Of a stretch of 64,000 nt of DNA, positions 17,514 to 25,110 are shown one piece after another (position 1 is the first letter of the stretch; every line of letters starts with the position of its first letter). The stretch is from Saccharothrix sp. (lineage in GTDB: Bacteria > Actinomycetota > Actinomycetes > Mycobacteriales > Pseudonocardiaceae), in assembly GCF_031180885.1 (NCBI RefSeq), contig NZ_JAPSLK010000003.1:263444-327443 (forward strand), in the 5' to 3' direction. Both the position numbers and the translations under genes were made by a program. The notes beneath the pieces were generated by a model. The model worked only from the letters and a program-made list of their open reading frames with translations. It was not told where the DNA came from and made no database searches.

Positions 17514-17885
17514 TTGGAGTCGAAGTACGCCGACAACGGCCGCCTGTGGTGGCTCGACATGCATTATTACGACGGTTCCCTGTACGGCTGCTCGGGCGAC
17601 TCGTACCAGGCGGGCACCGTGCAGGGCTTCACCGCGCAGACCAACTGCCTGGACAAGGGCCTGGTCGTGCAGGGCACCACGATCCGGGTGCCGTTGGACA
17701 AGCAGGCGCCGGGTCTGCCCGCGCAGCCGGGCGCGGGCGGCGGGTACATGTCGACCGGGACGGTCGCGCAGGCGTGGAACACCTACGGCGGTCGGCTCAA
17801 GGGCCTGATGACGTGGTCGGTCAACTGGGACGGGTCGAAGGGCTGGACGTTCGGGCGCAACGTGAAGTCGTTGCAGGGCAGGTGA
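17514..17885 (+). pseudogene. GH18 chitinase, C-terminal remnant
   Basis: A frame from about 17514 to TGA 17885 matches the last ~120 residues of a Streptomyces-type secreted GH18 chitinase. Recognisable pieces are LWWLDMHYYDGSLYGCSGD, VQGTTIRVPLDKQAPGLPA, GAGGGYMSTGTVAQAWN and GLMTWSVNWDGSKGWTFG. The catalytic DxxDxDxE strand, signal peptide and any chitin-binding domain are missing upstream, so the protein cannot be active. This is another decayed polysaccharide hydrolase, like the pectate lyase at 8.1 kb. A strong hairpin follows its stop. Confidence 0.75.
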
Positions 17886-17891
17886 TGCGCT

Positions 17892-17917
17892 GACCGGCGC
17901 ACGGTGTTGCGCCGGTC
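17892..17917. terminator. Hairpin terminator after chitinase remnant
   Basis: A perfect 10-bp stem (GACCGGCGCA / TGCGCCGGTC) with a 6-base loop lies 7 bp after the remnant's stop codon. The original gene's terminator has survived. Confidence 0.7.
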
Positions 17918-17967
17918 GGGGCCGTTAGGCGGGTTCCCGGGACGCGGGTACCTCACCGGAGAAGCCG

Positions 17968-18744
17968 TTGGAGGTGCCCGCGTCCCGGATTGCCGTCCTG
18001 GTGCTGCTGTTGGTGGCCGGGTGCGCGTTCGCGCCCGGTGCGAGCACGCCGATCGACATGGTCCCGGAGGGCACGGTCGACACCGCGATCGCGCGCGTGC
18101 AGCTGGCGGCGCTGGCGGTCGCGGAGCCCGGCGGGATGGACGGGTACGTGCGGGACTGCGACAACGGGGCGGCGTGCGTGTTCGGCCGGCCGTGGTCCGA
18201 TGTGGACGGTGACGGGTGCGACCAGCGCAGCCAGGTGCCGGCGCGGGACCTGGTCGGTGTGGTGCGCAAGGACGGGCGGTGCGCGGTGAAGGAGGGGACG
18301 CTGCACGACCCGTACACCGGGCAGACCATGACCAGCGTGTCGAAGGTGCAGATAGACCACGTGGTGCCGTTGGCGGAGATGTGGCGCAGCGGCGCGTCGG
18401 GGTGGCCGCCGGAGCGGCGCGTGCAAGGCGGCCAACGACCTGCGCAACCTGGTCGCCGTGCAGGGGAAGGTCAACCAGGACAAGGGTGATCGCACACCCG
18501 ACGAGTGGCTGCCGCCCAACGCGGGGTACGCGTGCCCGTACGCTGACGCACGCGGCTCGGCGGGGGTCGACGTTCGCGTCGGCCCCCGCCGAGCCGCGTG
18601 CGCGCGCGGGTCGCGGCGCAGTCACCCGAGGACGGCGTCCACGCCCCGGTGCGGATCTACGTGGGGGTGAAGGCGGCGTACGGGTTGAGCGTGAAGGCTT
18701 CGGAGCGGGCGGCGCTGGAGCGGGTGCCGGCGGGCTGCCCTTGA
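17968..18744 (+). pseudogene. HNH (DUF1524-type) nuclease lipoprotein, interrupted
   Basis: TTG 17968 begins a lipoprotein signal (IAVLVLLLVAGC, lipobox VAGC). A GmrSD-C/DUF1524-like HNH domain follows: YVRDCDNGAACVFG, VQIDHVVPLAEMWRSGAS with the catalytic IDHVVP, then a one-base shift near 18420. The other frame reads KAANDLRNLVAVQGKVNQDK and GDRTPDEWLPPNAGYACPY to about 18543. The expected end (RIYVGVKAAYGLSVKASERA...) resumes only at about 18652 in yet another frame and stops at 18744. About 105 bp carrying a 52-bp hairpin separate these two parts. The gene therefore has both a frameshift and an insertion. Confidence 0.7.
18549..18600. repeat. 52-bp hairpin element inside the HNH gene
   Basis: Two 23-nt arms (18549-18571 and 18578-18600) pair with a single mismatch around a GTTCGC loop. 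The element splits the end of the HNH domain from its C-terminal piece. It may be a small palindromic repeat that inserted, or a terminator brought in by rearrangement. Confidence 0.65.
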
Positions 18745-18872
18745 CAGGCAGCGGGGCCGCAAATCCGTGCGCGCACGGCCAAATGGCGTACACATTCACA
18801 CAACCGGACCCGGCTTGTTGTGCCTAGGCTCGACGCACCGACCAACCCCTGCCTTGGTCAGGAGGCGCAGCC

Positions 18873-20333
18873 ATGACCATCCACCGCACCCTGCTGATCG
18901 GCGGCGAGGAGATCCCCGCCGCGTCCGGCCGCACCGTCGACGACGTCGCCCCGTTCACCGGCGAGGTGTACGCGACCGTCGCGGCGGCCGGTGTCGAGGA
19001 CGTGTCCCGGGCCGTGGACGCGGCGGACCGGGCGTTCCCGTCGTGGGCCGCGCTGGGGCCGTTCGCGCGGCGGCGGGTGCTGCTGGACGCGGCGGAGCTG
19101 TTGGAGTCGCGGGCGGACGCGGCGGTGGAGCTGATGGCGTCCGAGGTGGGCGGGACGCAGCCGTGGGCGCGGTTCAACGTGTTCCTGGCGGCGAACATCC
19201 TGCGCGAGGCGGCGTCGTCGGTGACCGCGCCGCGTGGTGACGTGTTGAGCGCGGAGGAGCCGGGCGCGCTGGGGCTGGCGGTGCGGGAGCCGGTGGGGGT
19301 GGTGGCGGCGTTCGCGCCGTGGAACGCGCCGCTGATCCTGGGGACGCGGGCGTTCGCGGCGCCGTTGGCGGCGGGCAACACGGTGGTGCTCAAGCCGAGC
19401 GAGGAGGCGCCGTTGGCGTCCGGGCTGTTCCTGGCCGACGTGATGCACGAGGCGGGTCTGCCGCCGGGGGTGCTCAACGTGGTGACCAACGCGCCGGAGG
19501 ACGCGGCCGAGGTCGGCGAGGCGCTGATCTGCGACCGCCGGGTGCGGGCGGTGAACTTCACCGGGTCGACCGGGGTGGGACGGGTGGTCGGGGCGCTCGC
19601 GGCGTCGTGCCTGAAGCCGGCGGTGCTGGAGTTGGGCGGGAAGAACGCGATCATCGTGCTGGACGACGCGGACCTGGGGCACGCGGTGGACGCGGCGGTG
19701 TTCGGGGTGTTCATGAACTCGGGGCAGATCTGCATGTCCGGGGACCGGGTGCTGGTGCACTCGTCGGTGGCGGCGGAGTTCACGTCGCGGTTCGTGGAGC
19801 GGGTGGCGGCGCTGCCCCACGGTGATCCTCGCTCGCCGGAGACGGTGATCGGGCCGTTGGTGAACGCGGCGGCGGCGTCTCGGGTGGCGGCGTTGGTGGC
19901 GGATGCGCGGGCGAAGGGCGCGTCGGTGCTGGTCGGGGGTGGGGCGCCGGAGGGCGCGGTGCACCCGGCGACGGTGTTGACCGGGGTGACGCCGGAGATG
20001 GAGGTGTACGGCGGGGAGGCGTTCGGGCCGGTGTGCGCGGTGGAGGTGTTCGGGTCGGACGACGAGGCGGTGGCGTTGGCGAACGACACCGAGCACGGGT
20101 TGACGTGCGGGATCTTGACGGAGAACGCGACGCGGGGGTTGGTGCTGGCACGGCGGGTGCGGACGGGGATCGTGCACGTGAACGACCAGTCGGTGGGCGA
20201 TGAGCCGCAGGCGCCGTTCGGTGGGGTGGGGGCCAGCGGGTACGGGCGGTTCGGGGGGCGGTGGGGGGTGGAGGCGTTCACGACGACGCGGTGGATCACG
20301 CTGGCCACGCAGCACGCCCACTACCCGTTCTGA
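18873..20333 (+). CDS. Aldehyde dehydrogenase (aromatic-aldehyde type)
   Basis: A 486-residue NAD(P)-dependent aldehyde dehydrogenase. Visible features: FAPWNAPLILGTRAFAAPLA, NTVVLKPSEEAPL, the nucleotide-binding NFTGSTGVGRVVG, the general-base Glu in LELGGKNAIIVLDDAD, and the catalytic Cys in NSGQICMSGDRVLV. The C-terminal FGGVGASGYGRFGG is standard. The closest pattern I recall is benzaldehyde/vanillin/salicylaldehyde dehydrogenases. An MFS exporter and a tannase/feruloyl esterase-type gene converge on it, and a salicylate/gentisate locus is 34 kb away. The ATG 18873 follows a CAGGAGG ribosome site. Upstream a CACAAC-N12-GTTGTG inverted repeat near 18797-18820 may regulate it. Confidence 0.9.
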   Translation: MTIHRTLLIGGEEIPAASGRTVDDVAPFTGEVYATVAAAGVEDVSRAVDAADRAFPSWAALGPFARRRVLLDAAELLESRADAAVELMASEVGGTQPWARFNVFLAANILREAASSVTAPRGDVLSAEEPGALGLAVREPVGVVAAFAPWNAPLILGTRAFAAPLAAGNTVVLKPSEEAPLASGLFLADVMHEAGLPPGVLNVVTNAPEDAAEVGEALICDRRVRAVNFTGSTGVGRVVGALAASCLKPAVLELGGKNAIIVLDDADLGHAVDAAVFGVFMNSGQICMSGDRVLVHSSVAAEFTSRFVERVAALPHGDPRSPETVIGPLVNAAAASRVAALVADARAKGASVLVGGGAPEGAVHPATVLTGVTPEMEVYGGEAFGPVCAVEVFGSDDEAVALANDTEHGLTCGILTENATRGLVLARRVRTGIVHVNDQSVGDEPQAPFGGVGASGYGRFGGRWGVEAFTTTRWITLATQHAHYPF

Positions 20334-20354
20334 GGACGTGCCGTGGCCTCGTAG

Positions 20355-21479
20355 TCAGCGCGATTTCGGGAGGGTGATGGTCAGGGCGGCCGCGGCCAAG
20401 ACCGCGGTCAGGGCTAGGAGGCCGCCGCTCAAGCTCGTCGCGGTGGCGATCGCGCCTACCAGTAGCGGGCCGCCGGCGTCGCCTACCTCTCGGCCCACCT
20501 CGGCGCTGCCCATGGTTTGGCCCAGCCGTTCCGGCGGGGTGGCGGCGGCCAAGGCGGCGAACCCGAGAGGGGTGGCGGCGCCGACGCCTGCGCCGATGGA
20601 CAGAGCGGCGAGGAACAGGGCCGGAAGACCGGGGAGGGTCGCGGCGATCGTGTAGCCGGCTGCGGCCAGGAGCAGGCCGGTGGCCATGCCGGGGACGTCT
20701 TTGATGCGACCGGTGTCCCGGAGTTTGCCCACGAGCGGTTGGACCAGGGCGGCTGCGGCGGCCATTGTGGACACTGCCAGGCCGGAGGTCAGCGGACCCG
20801 ACGACGCCGCCTGCACGGGGAGGAAGCCGACACCCACCGCGAGTGCGGCTGTGGTGGCGGCCAAGGCGGCGGTGGGGCGGAGGAAGCCGGGGTTGGTCAG
20901 GCGGCGAGCGAGGTCGCGGAGGGTTTGGCGGGTGCGTGGGAGGGGCGGGACCGCGGGGACCACCAGAGCGGCCCAGATGGCGACGATCAAGGCCAGGGCG
21001 GCGAGGGCGGCGAACAGGGCCGGGTAGCCGCCGAAGTGGATGAGGACGCCGCCCAGCACCGGACCCAGGGTGTAGCCGAGGCCCTTCCACGCGCCGTAAC
21101 CGCCGAAAGCCCGGCCGTGGTGGGACGTCGGGGTCAGGCGGGCGACCAAAGCACTGGCCGCGGGTGAGAAGGCTGCGGCGGCGGCACCTTGAGCGAGGCG
21201 TGCCACGCCGACGGCGGCCGGGTTGCCGGCGATCACGAAAGCGGCGGAGGCCAGGGTGAAGGCGATCAGGCCACCCAGCAGGACCGGACGTGGGCCGATG
21301 CGGTCGGCCAACGAACCGAACACGGGCTTGAGGACGATCTCCGCGCCGTCGTACACCGCGAGCAGCAAGCCCAGCGTGATCAGGGAAGCGTGGGTGTAGT
21401 TGCCCAGACCGGCGGCGATGCCGTGCGCCCCGAAGGCGGTGACGAAACCTGCTGCGTAGAGAGGGGCGCGGCTGAGCAC
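20355..21479 (-). CDS. MFS efflux-type transporter
   Basis: About 374 residues with 10-12 hydrophobic helices. The loop between helices 2 and 3 has the MFS signature FGSLADRIGPRPVLLGG. A motif typical of drug:H+ antiporters is seen in GAWKGLGYTLGPVLGGVL. GTG 21479 is the most upstream start compatible with the 11-bp gap after the esterase gene, which ends at 21491 on the same strand, so the two form an operon. The protein seems slightly short for 12 helices. Export of an aromatic acid or esterase product is plausible but not shown. Confidence 0.82.
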   Translation of the reverse strand: MLSRAPLYAAGFVTAFGAHGIAAGLGNYTHASLITLGLLLAVYDGAEIVLKPVFGSLADRIGPRPVLLGGLIAFTLASAAFVIAGNPAAVGVARLAQGAAAAAFSPAASALVARLTPTSHHGRAFGGYGAWKGLGYTLGPVLGGVLIHFGGYPALFAALAALALIVAIWAALVVPAVPPLPRTRQTLRDLARRLTNPGFLRPTAALAATTAALAVGVGFLPVQAASSGPLTSGLAVSTMAAAAALVQPLVGKLRDTGRIKDVPGMATGLLLAAAGYTIAATLPGLPALFLAALSIGAGVGAATPLGFAALAAATPPERLGQTMGSAEVGREVGDAGGPLLVGAIATATSLSGGLLALTAVLAAAALTITLPKSR

Positions 21480-21490
21480 GTGCCGGAACC

Positions 21491-23050
21491 CTATCCCACG
21501 GGGCCGGGCAGTCCGTGCAGGTGGGTGCCGAGCCAGTCCACCGCGTCCTTGCGCGGGACGGGCGGCGGGACCGGGGTGAAGTTGGCGGCGTCGTCGGTGC
21601 TGCCGGTGCCGTCGTACTTCGCGCGCAGCGGGTAGGGGAAGACGGGGCGGGTGCGCGGGGTGCCGTCGGGGGCGTGGCCGTGGGCGGTGATGCGGTCGGG
21701 GGCGGTGCCGTGTTCGGTCCAGCGGATCAGGTCCGGGAGGGGGTCGAACGACGTGAGGGTGTCGCCCCGGCCGCAGTGGTGCAGGGACGGCACCATGAAG
21801 ACCCTCACCCAATCAGCCAGCCCCTGCGGGTGCCGGGCGGCCAGGCGGGCGTGGTAGTCGAGCAGGCCGGCGGCGGGGATGGCCTCGTCGCCCCACCCGT
21901 GCCACATCAGCAGCTTGCCGCCGGCGCGGTGGAAACCGGTCAGGTCCAGGCTCATCGCGTTGCCGCGCACGCCTTCCGCGGACAGGCGGTGGAACTCGGC
22001 GGCGGTGAAGCGGAAGTCGGCCAGGGTGGTGGGCCGAGCGCCGGCGAAGTGGCGCAGGTAGTTGTCCGCGAGCCGGGCGGCGAGCGCGCCGTCGTCGGTG
22101 GGGACGATCCAGCGGTTCCAGGCCAGTTCGGAGCCGCGCGGCTGGCCCGCCGGGTAGAGGCGGCGACCCTCGGGGGTGCGGGGGCCGTCGTAGAGCTTGC
22201 GGACGGTGTCGACCTGCGCCGGGGTCAGGCACGCCTTGCCGCCCGCCGGGCACAGCAGTGCCGCAGGGTCGAAGTCGCAGTCGCGCGGGTCGTCGAGTTG
22301 GCCGTCCACCAGGCCGTCGAGGTGGTCGCAGCGGGCCAGGACGGCGGCGTGCAGGCCGGGCAGCTTGTCCGCGGTGAGGATCGGGTCGCCGTGGACGTCG
22401 GTGTTGGCGCGCGCCAGCCACGCCTGGTGCACGATCAGCGCCGAGAGCTGGTTGGCGGGCGCGCCGGCGGCGATGCCGTCGAAGTCGTCCGGGTACCGCT
22501 GGGCCAGCAGCAGCGCTTCCCGGCCGCCGTTGGAGCAGCCGGAGAAGTACGAGTAGGTGGGCGGCGCGCCGTAGTAGCGGGCGATGACGTCCTTGGCGGC
22601 GCGGGACACGACGTGCGGGGCGCGGAACTGCCAGTCGTCGCGGGCCGCGCGGTCGTCCCGCGCCCAGTCGGCGTCGACCGATGGCACGTCCCCGGTGCCG
22701 GTGTGGCCGTCGTCGGTGGTGGCCACGGCCATGTCCCCCGGCGCGGTCACGCACGGGCGCAGCGTGGGCTCGACCAGTTCGCCGCAGAACCCGCCGCAGC
22801 CCAGTTGCAGGTAGCGGCCGGAGTAGTCGGTGGGCAGCTTGAGGTGGAACCGGACGTTCGGCGCGACGAGACCCCGCACGTCGCAGTGCTCCCCCTCGGT
22901 GTCGGAGGCGTCGACCAGCGTGGCGTCGGTGACCACAGCGGCCATCCCGACGAGACCAGCGCACCGGGACCGCGTGGACGCCGCGCCCGTCAGCAACGAC
23001 GACGCCACCAAGGCGATCACGACGAGCACCACACGCGCACGAACCGACAA
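21491..23050 (-). CDS. Secreted tannase/feruloyl esterase family hydrolase
   Basis: A 519-residue secreted enzyme. Residues 1-24 form a signal peptide (MSVRARVVLVVIALVASSLL). The alpha/beta-hydrolase core has the nucleophile elbow YFSGCSNGGREAL, the acid in HGWGDEAIPAAG and the catalytic His in PSLHHCGRG, preceded by the Cys characteristic of this family. FDGIAAGAPANQLSAL and a calcium-loop-like region with paired Cys are also typical. Family members split gallate, ferulate or related esters from plant polymers. It is the first gene of an operon with an MFS transporter and is divergent from the J-domain gene at 23132, with 81 bp between them. Confidence 0.9.
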   Translation of the reverse strand: MSVRARVVLVVIALVASSLLTGAASTRSRCAGLVGMAAVVTDATLVDASDTEGEHCDVRGLVAPNVRFHLKLPTDYSGRYLQLGCGGFCGELVEPTLRPCVTAPGDMAVATTDDGHTGTGDVPSVDADWARDDRAARDDWQFRAPHVVSRAAKDVIARYYGAPPTYSYFSGCSNGGREALLLAQRYPDDFDGIAAGAPANQLSALIVHQAWLARANTDVHGDPILTADKLPGLHAAVLARCDHLDGLVDGQLDDPRDCDFDPAALLCPAGGKACLTPAQVDTVRKLYDGPRTPEGRRLYPAGQPRGSELAWNRWIVPTDDGALAARLADNYLRHFAGARPTTLADFRFTAAEFHRLSAEGVRGNAMSLDLTGFHRAGGKLLMWHGWGDEAIPAAGLLDYHARLAARHPQGLADWVRVFMVPSLHHCGRGDTLTSFDPLPDLIRWTEHGTAPDRITAHGHAPDGTPRTRPVFPYPLRAKYDGTGSTDDAANFTPVPPPVPRKDAVDWLGTHLHGLPGPVG

Positions 23051-23107
23051 GACCTTCCCTCCCTCCGATCAGCAAATCACAGATCACCCGAACGCATTGC
23101 GCCACCA

Positions 23108-23130
23108 GTTTGAGTCAGTTAGACTCAAAC
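23108..23130. promoter_or_regulatory. Perfect palindrome at the head of the J-domain/vWA operon
   Basis: GTTTGAGTC-AGTTA-GACTCAAAC has 9-bp perfect arms and ends one base before the ATG at 23132. It therefore covers the leader or start of a short-leader transcript. The AT-rich arms stand out in this genome. It is the best candidate operator for the NrtR-type regulator encoded in the same operon. The binding assignment is inference. Confidence 0.75.
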
Positions 23131-23131
23131 C

Positions 23132-24127
23132 ATGTTCACGAGGGAAGAGGCGCTCCGCAGGGTCGAAGGAGCAAGCCCCGCCCGCCTCTTCGGACCACCC
23201 ACCCCCGACCGCCGCGACCAGGCCAAACGCCTCTACCGCGCCCTCGCCGGCGCCCTGCACCCCGACCGGGTCGCCCCCGACGACACCCGCGCCCACCGCG
23301 CCTCGGCCGACCTCACCCGCCTCTACCACGACTGGCGACACGCCGAACCCGTCACCCTGCGCACCACCCGGGGCACCTACCGCCTCACCGACCTGCACGC
23401 CGTGGGCAGCGTCGCCAACCTCTACCGCACCGACGGCCCTCACGTCGTCAAACTCGTCCGCAACCCCAAGCTCAACCCGTTGCTGCACGCCGAATGGCAC
23501 GCCCTGCGCACGCTCGACGAGTTCACCGACGAGCACCGCCGGCTCAAGCCCTACTACCCCACCCTCCACGACACCGGCGACGTCCAACGCGGCCACCGCG
23601 CCTTCACCGTCCTCGAACCCCTCGTGGACGGTTTCGTCACCCTGACCGACGTCAAAGCCGCCCACCCGCACGGGCTCGACGGCCGCGACTACGCCTGGAT
23701 GCACCGCCGACTCCTGCGCGCCCTCGCCGGCGCCCACCGGGCCGGACTCGTCCACGGCGCCGTGACCAGCGACAACGTCCTGGTCCACCCGCGCCGGCAC
23801 GGCATCGTCCTCACCGGCTGGACCTTCGCCGTCGAAACCGGCCAACCCCCGCTCGCCACCGACAACACCACCACCTACCCGCCCGAAGTCACCGCCAAAG
23901 CACCCCTCTCCCCCGCCACCGACGTCCACATGGCACACCAGCTCATGCTGGACCTGTTGGCGCACAACGAAAAACGGCAACGCACGTTCGCCCGGGGCTG
24001 CATGCAGCGCGACCCGGCGGCCCGCCCCGACGCCGCCGACCTGCTCGACGAGTACGACCAACTCCTGGAAGACCTCTACGGCGCAAGGGTGTTCCGGCCC
24101 TTCGCCCTCCCCCGACGAGGAGCCTGA
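23132..24127 (+). CDS. J-domain plus protein-kinase-like (pseudokinase) protein
   Basis: A 331-residue fusion. Residues ~24-70 form a J-like domain (KRLYRALAGALHPDRVAPDD) with the HPD motif at 43-45, which in DnaJ proteins contacts Hsp70. Residues ~85-320 look like a protein kinase fold: a glycine-poor first strand (VGSVANLYRTDG), the ATP-anchoring Lys in HVVKLVR (Lys107) and a helix-C Glu in AEWHAL. The catalytic loop AGLVHGAVTSDNVLV has HGA (208-210) instead of HRD, although Asn215 is kept. The DFG position reads TGW (228-230). It is therefore probably a pseudokinase or a highly unusual kinase. The stop is 2 bp before the next gene's start; it is first gene of a five-gene operon. Confidence 0.75.
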   Translation: MFTREEALRRVEGASPARLFGPPTPDRRDQAKRLYRALAGALHPDRVAPDDTRAHRASADLTRLYHDWRHAEPVTLRTTRGTYRLTDLHAVGSVANLYRTDGPHVVKLVRNPKLNPLLHAEWHALRTLDEFTDEHRRLKPYYPTLHDTGDVQRGHRAFTVLEPLVDGFVTLTDVKAAHPHGLDGRDYAWMHRRLLRALAGAHRAGLVHGAVTSDNVLVHPRRHGIVLTGWTFAVETGQPPLATDNTTTYPPEVTAKAPLSPATDVHMAHQLMLDLLAHNEKRQRTFARGCMQRDPAARPDAADLLDEYDQLLEDLYGARVFRPFALPRRGA

Positions 24128-24129
24128 CC

Positions 24130-25110
24130 ATGGGACACGGACGCTGGGACGACAACGCCTACGCCGCCGCCCGCACCTTCCGCGCCGCCAAGGGCCTGGA
24201 CGACTTCGGCTACACCGCCAAGCTCAAGAACGGCCCCCGCGACCAGTGGAAGGCCGACCACACCCTCGACCCGCTCGGCGTCACCGCCCGCGAGTGCCGC
24301 GACTCGGCCGACCACGCCGACTCCACCCCGATCGCCGTCCTGTTCGACGTCACCGGCTCCATGGGGTACGTCCCGCAGATCATGCAGCGCAAGCTCGGCA
24401 AGCTGCACGGACTGTTGCAGCGCAAGGGATACCTCACCGACCCGCAGATCCTCTTCGGCGGCATCGGCGACGCCGACAGCGACCGCGTCCCCCTCCAGAT
24501 CGGCCAGTTCGAGTCCGACAACCGCATGGACGAGCAGCTGCGCACCATCTTCCTGGAGGGCAACGGCGGCGGGCAGAAGAGCGAGTCCTACGAACTCGCC
24601 GCCTACTTCATCGCCCGCCACGTCGTCACCGACGCCTGGGAGAAGCGCGGCCGCAAGGGCTACCTGTTCCTCATCGGCGACGAACTCAACAAGCCCAGGC
24701 TGGAGGCCCGCCACATCCGCCGGATCATCGGCGACGACGTCCACCAGGACATCGATCCCGCCTCCGTCTACCGCGAACTGGCCCGCAAGTGGCACGTCTA
24801 CTTCGTGCTGCCCGACCAGTCCCACTACTACGACGACCCGGAGATCGCCGACCACTGGCGCGGCCTGCTCGGCCAGCACTTCCTCAAGCTCGACGACCCC
24901 GGTGCCGTGTGCGAGCTGATCGCCGCCACCATCGGCCTGGAGGAACGCGTCGTCGACCTCGACCAGGCCATGGTCGACCTCGCCGAGGTCGGCTCGGCCG
25001 ACGAGAGCCGCGCCGTGGGCAAGGCCCTGGTCCAGGTCGGGTCACGCGCCGTCGCCACCTCCGGCACGCCGGACGACCTCGACGGCCCCGACGACGTCAC
25101 CCTGGCATGA
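24130..25110 (+). CDS. von Willebrand factor A domain protein
   Basis: A 326-residue cytoplasmic vWA protein. A charged N-terminal region (~1-65, HGRWDDNAYAAARTFRAAKG) precedes the vWA core, which begins STPIAVLFDVTGSMGYVPQI. The metal-ion-dependent adhesion site reads DVTGS at 73-77, a DxTxS variant. Later pieces include ILFGGIGDADSDRVPLQIGQ, GNGGGQKSESYELAAYF, and GYLFLIGDELNKPRLE. There is no signal peptide or membrane helix, so it acts inside the cell, as TerY-type vWA proteins do. Neighbours are the pseudokinase upstream (2-bp gap) and the PurA-like enzyme downstream (ATGA overlap). A scaffold or chelator role in a kinase-vWA-phosphatase set is inference. Confidence 0.82.
   Translation: MGHGRWDDNAYAAARTFRAAKGLDDFGYTAKLKNGPRDQWKADHTLDPLGVTARECRDSADHADSTPIAVLFDVTGSMGYVPQIMQRKLGKLHGLLQRKGYLTDPQILFGGIGDADSDRVPLQIGQFESDNRMDEQLRTIFLEGNGGGQKSESYELAAYFIARHVVTDAWEKRGRKGYLFLIGDELNKPRLEARHIRRIIGDDVHQDIDPASVYRELARKWHVYFVLPDQSHYYDDPEIADHWRGLLGQHFLKLDDPGAVCELIAATIGLEERVVDLDQAMVDLAEVGSADESRAVGKALVQVGSRAVATSGTPDDLDGPDDVTLA

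Noticed and set aside
18734-18752. GCTGCC-N7-GGCAGC hairpin with TTGACA inside
   Set aside because: It overlaps the end of the broken HNH gene; TTGACA lies in the loop and has no -10 partner at proper spacing, so neither a promoter nor a firm terminator is claimed.
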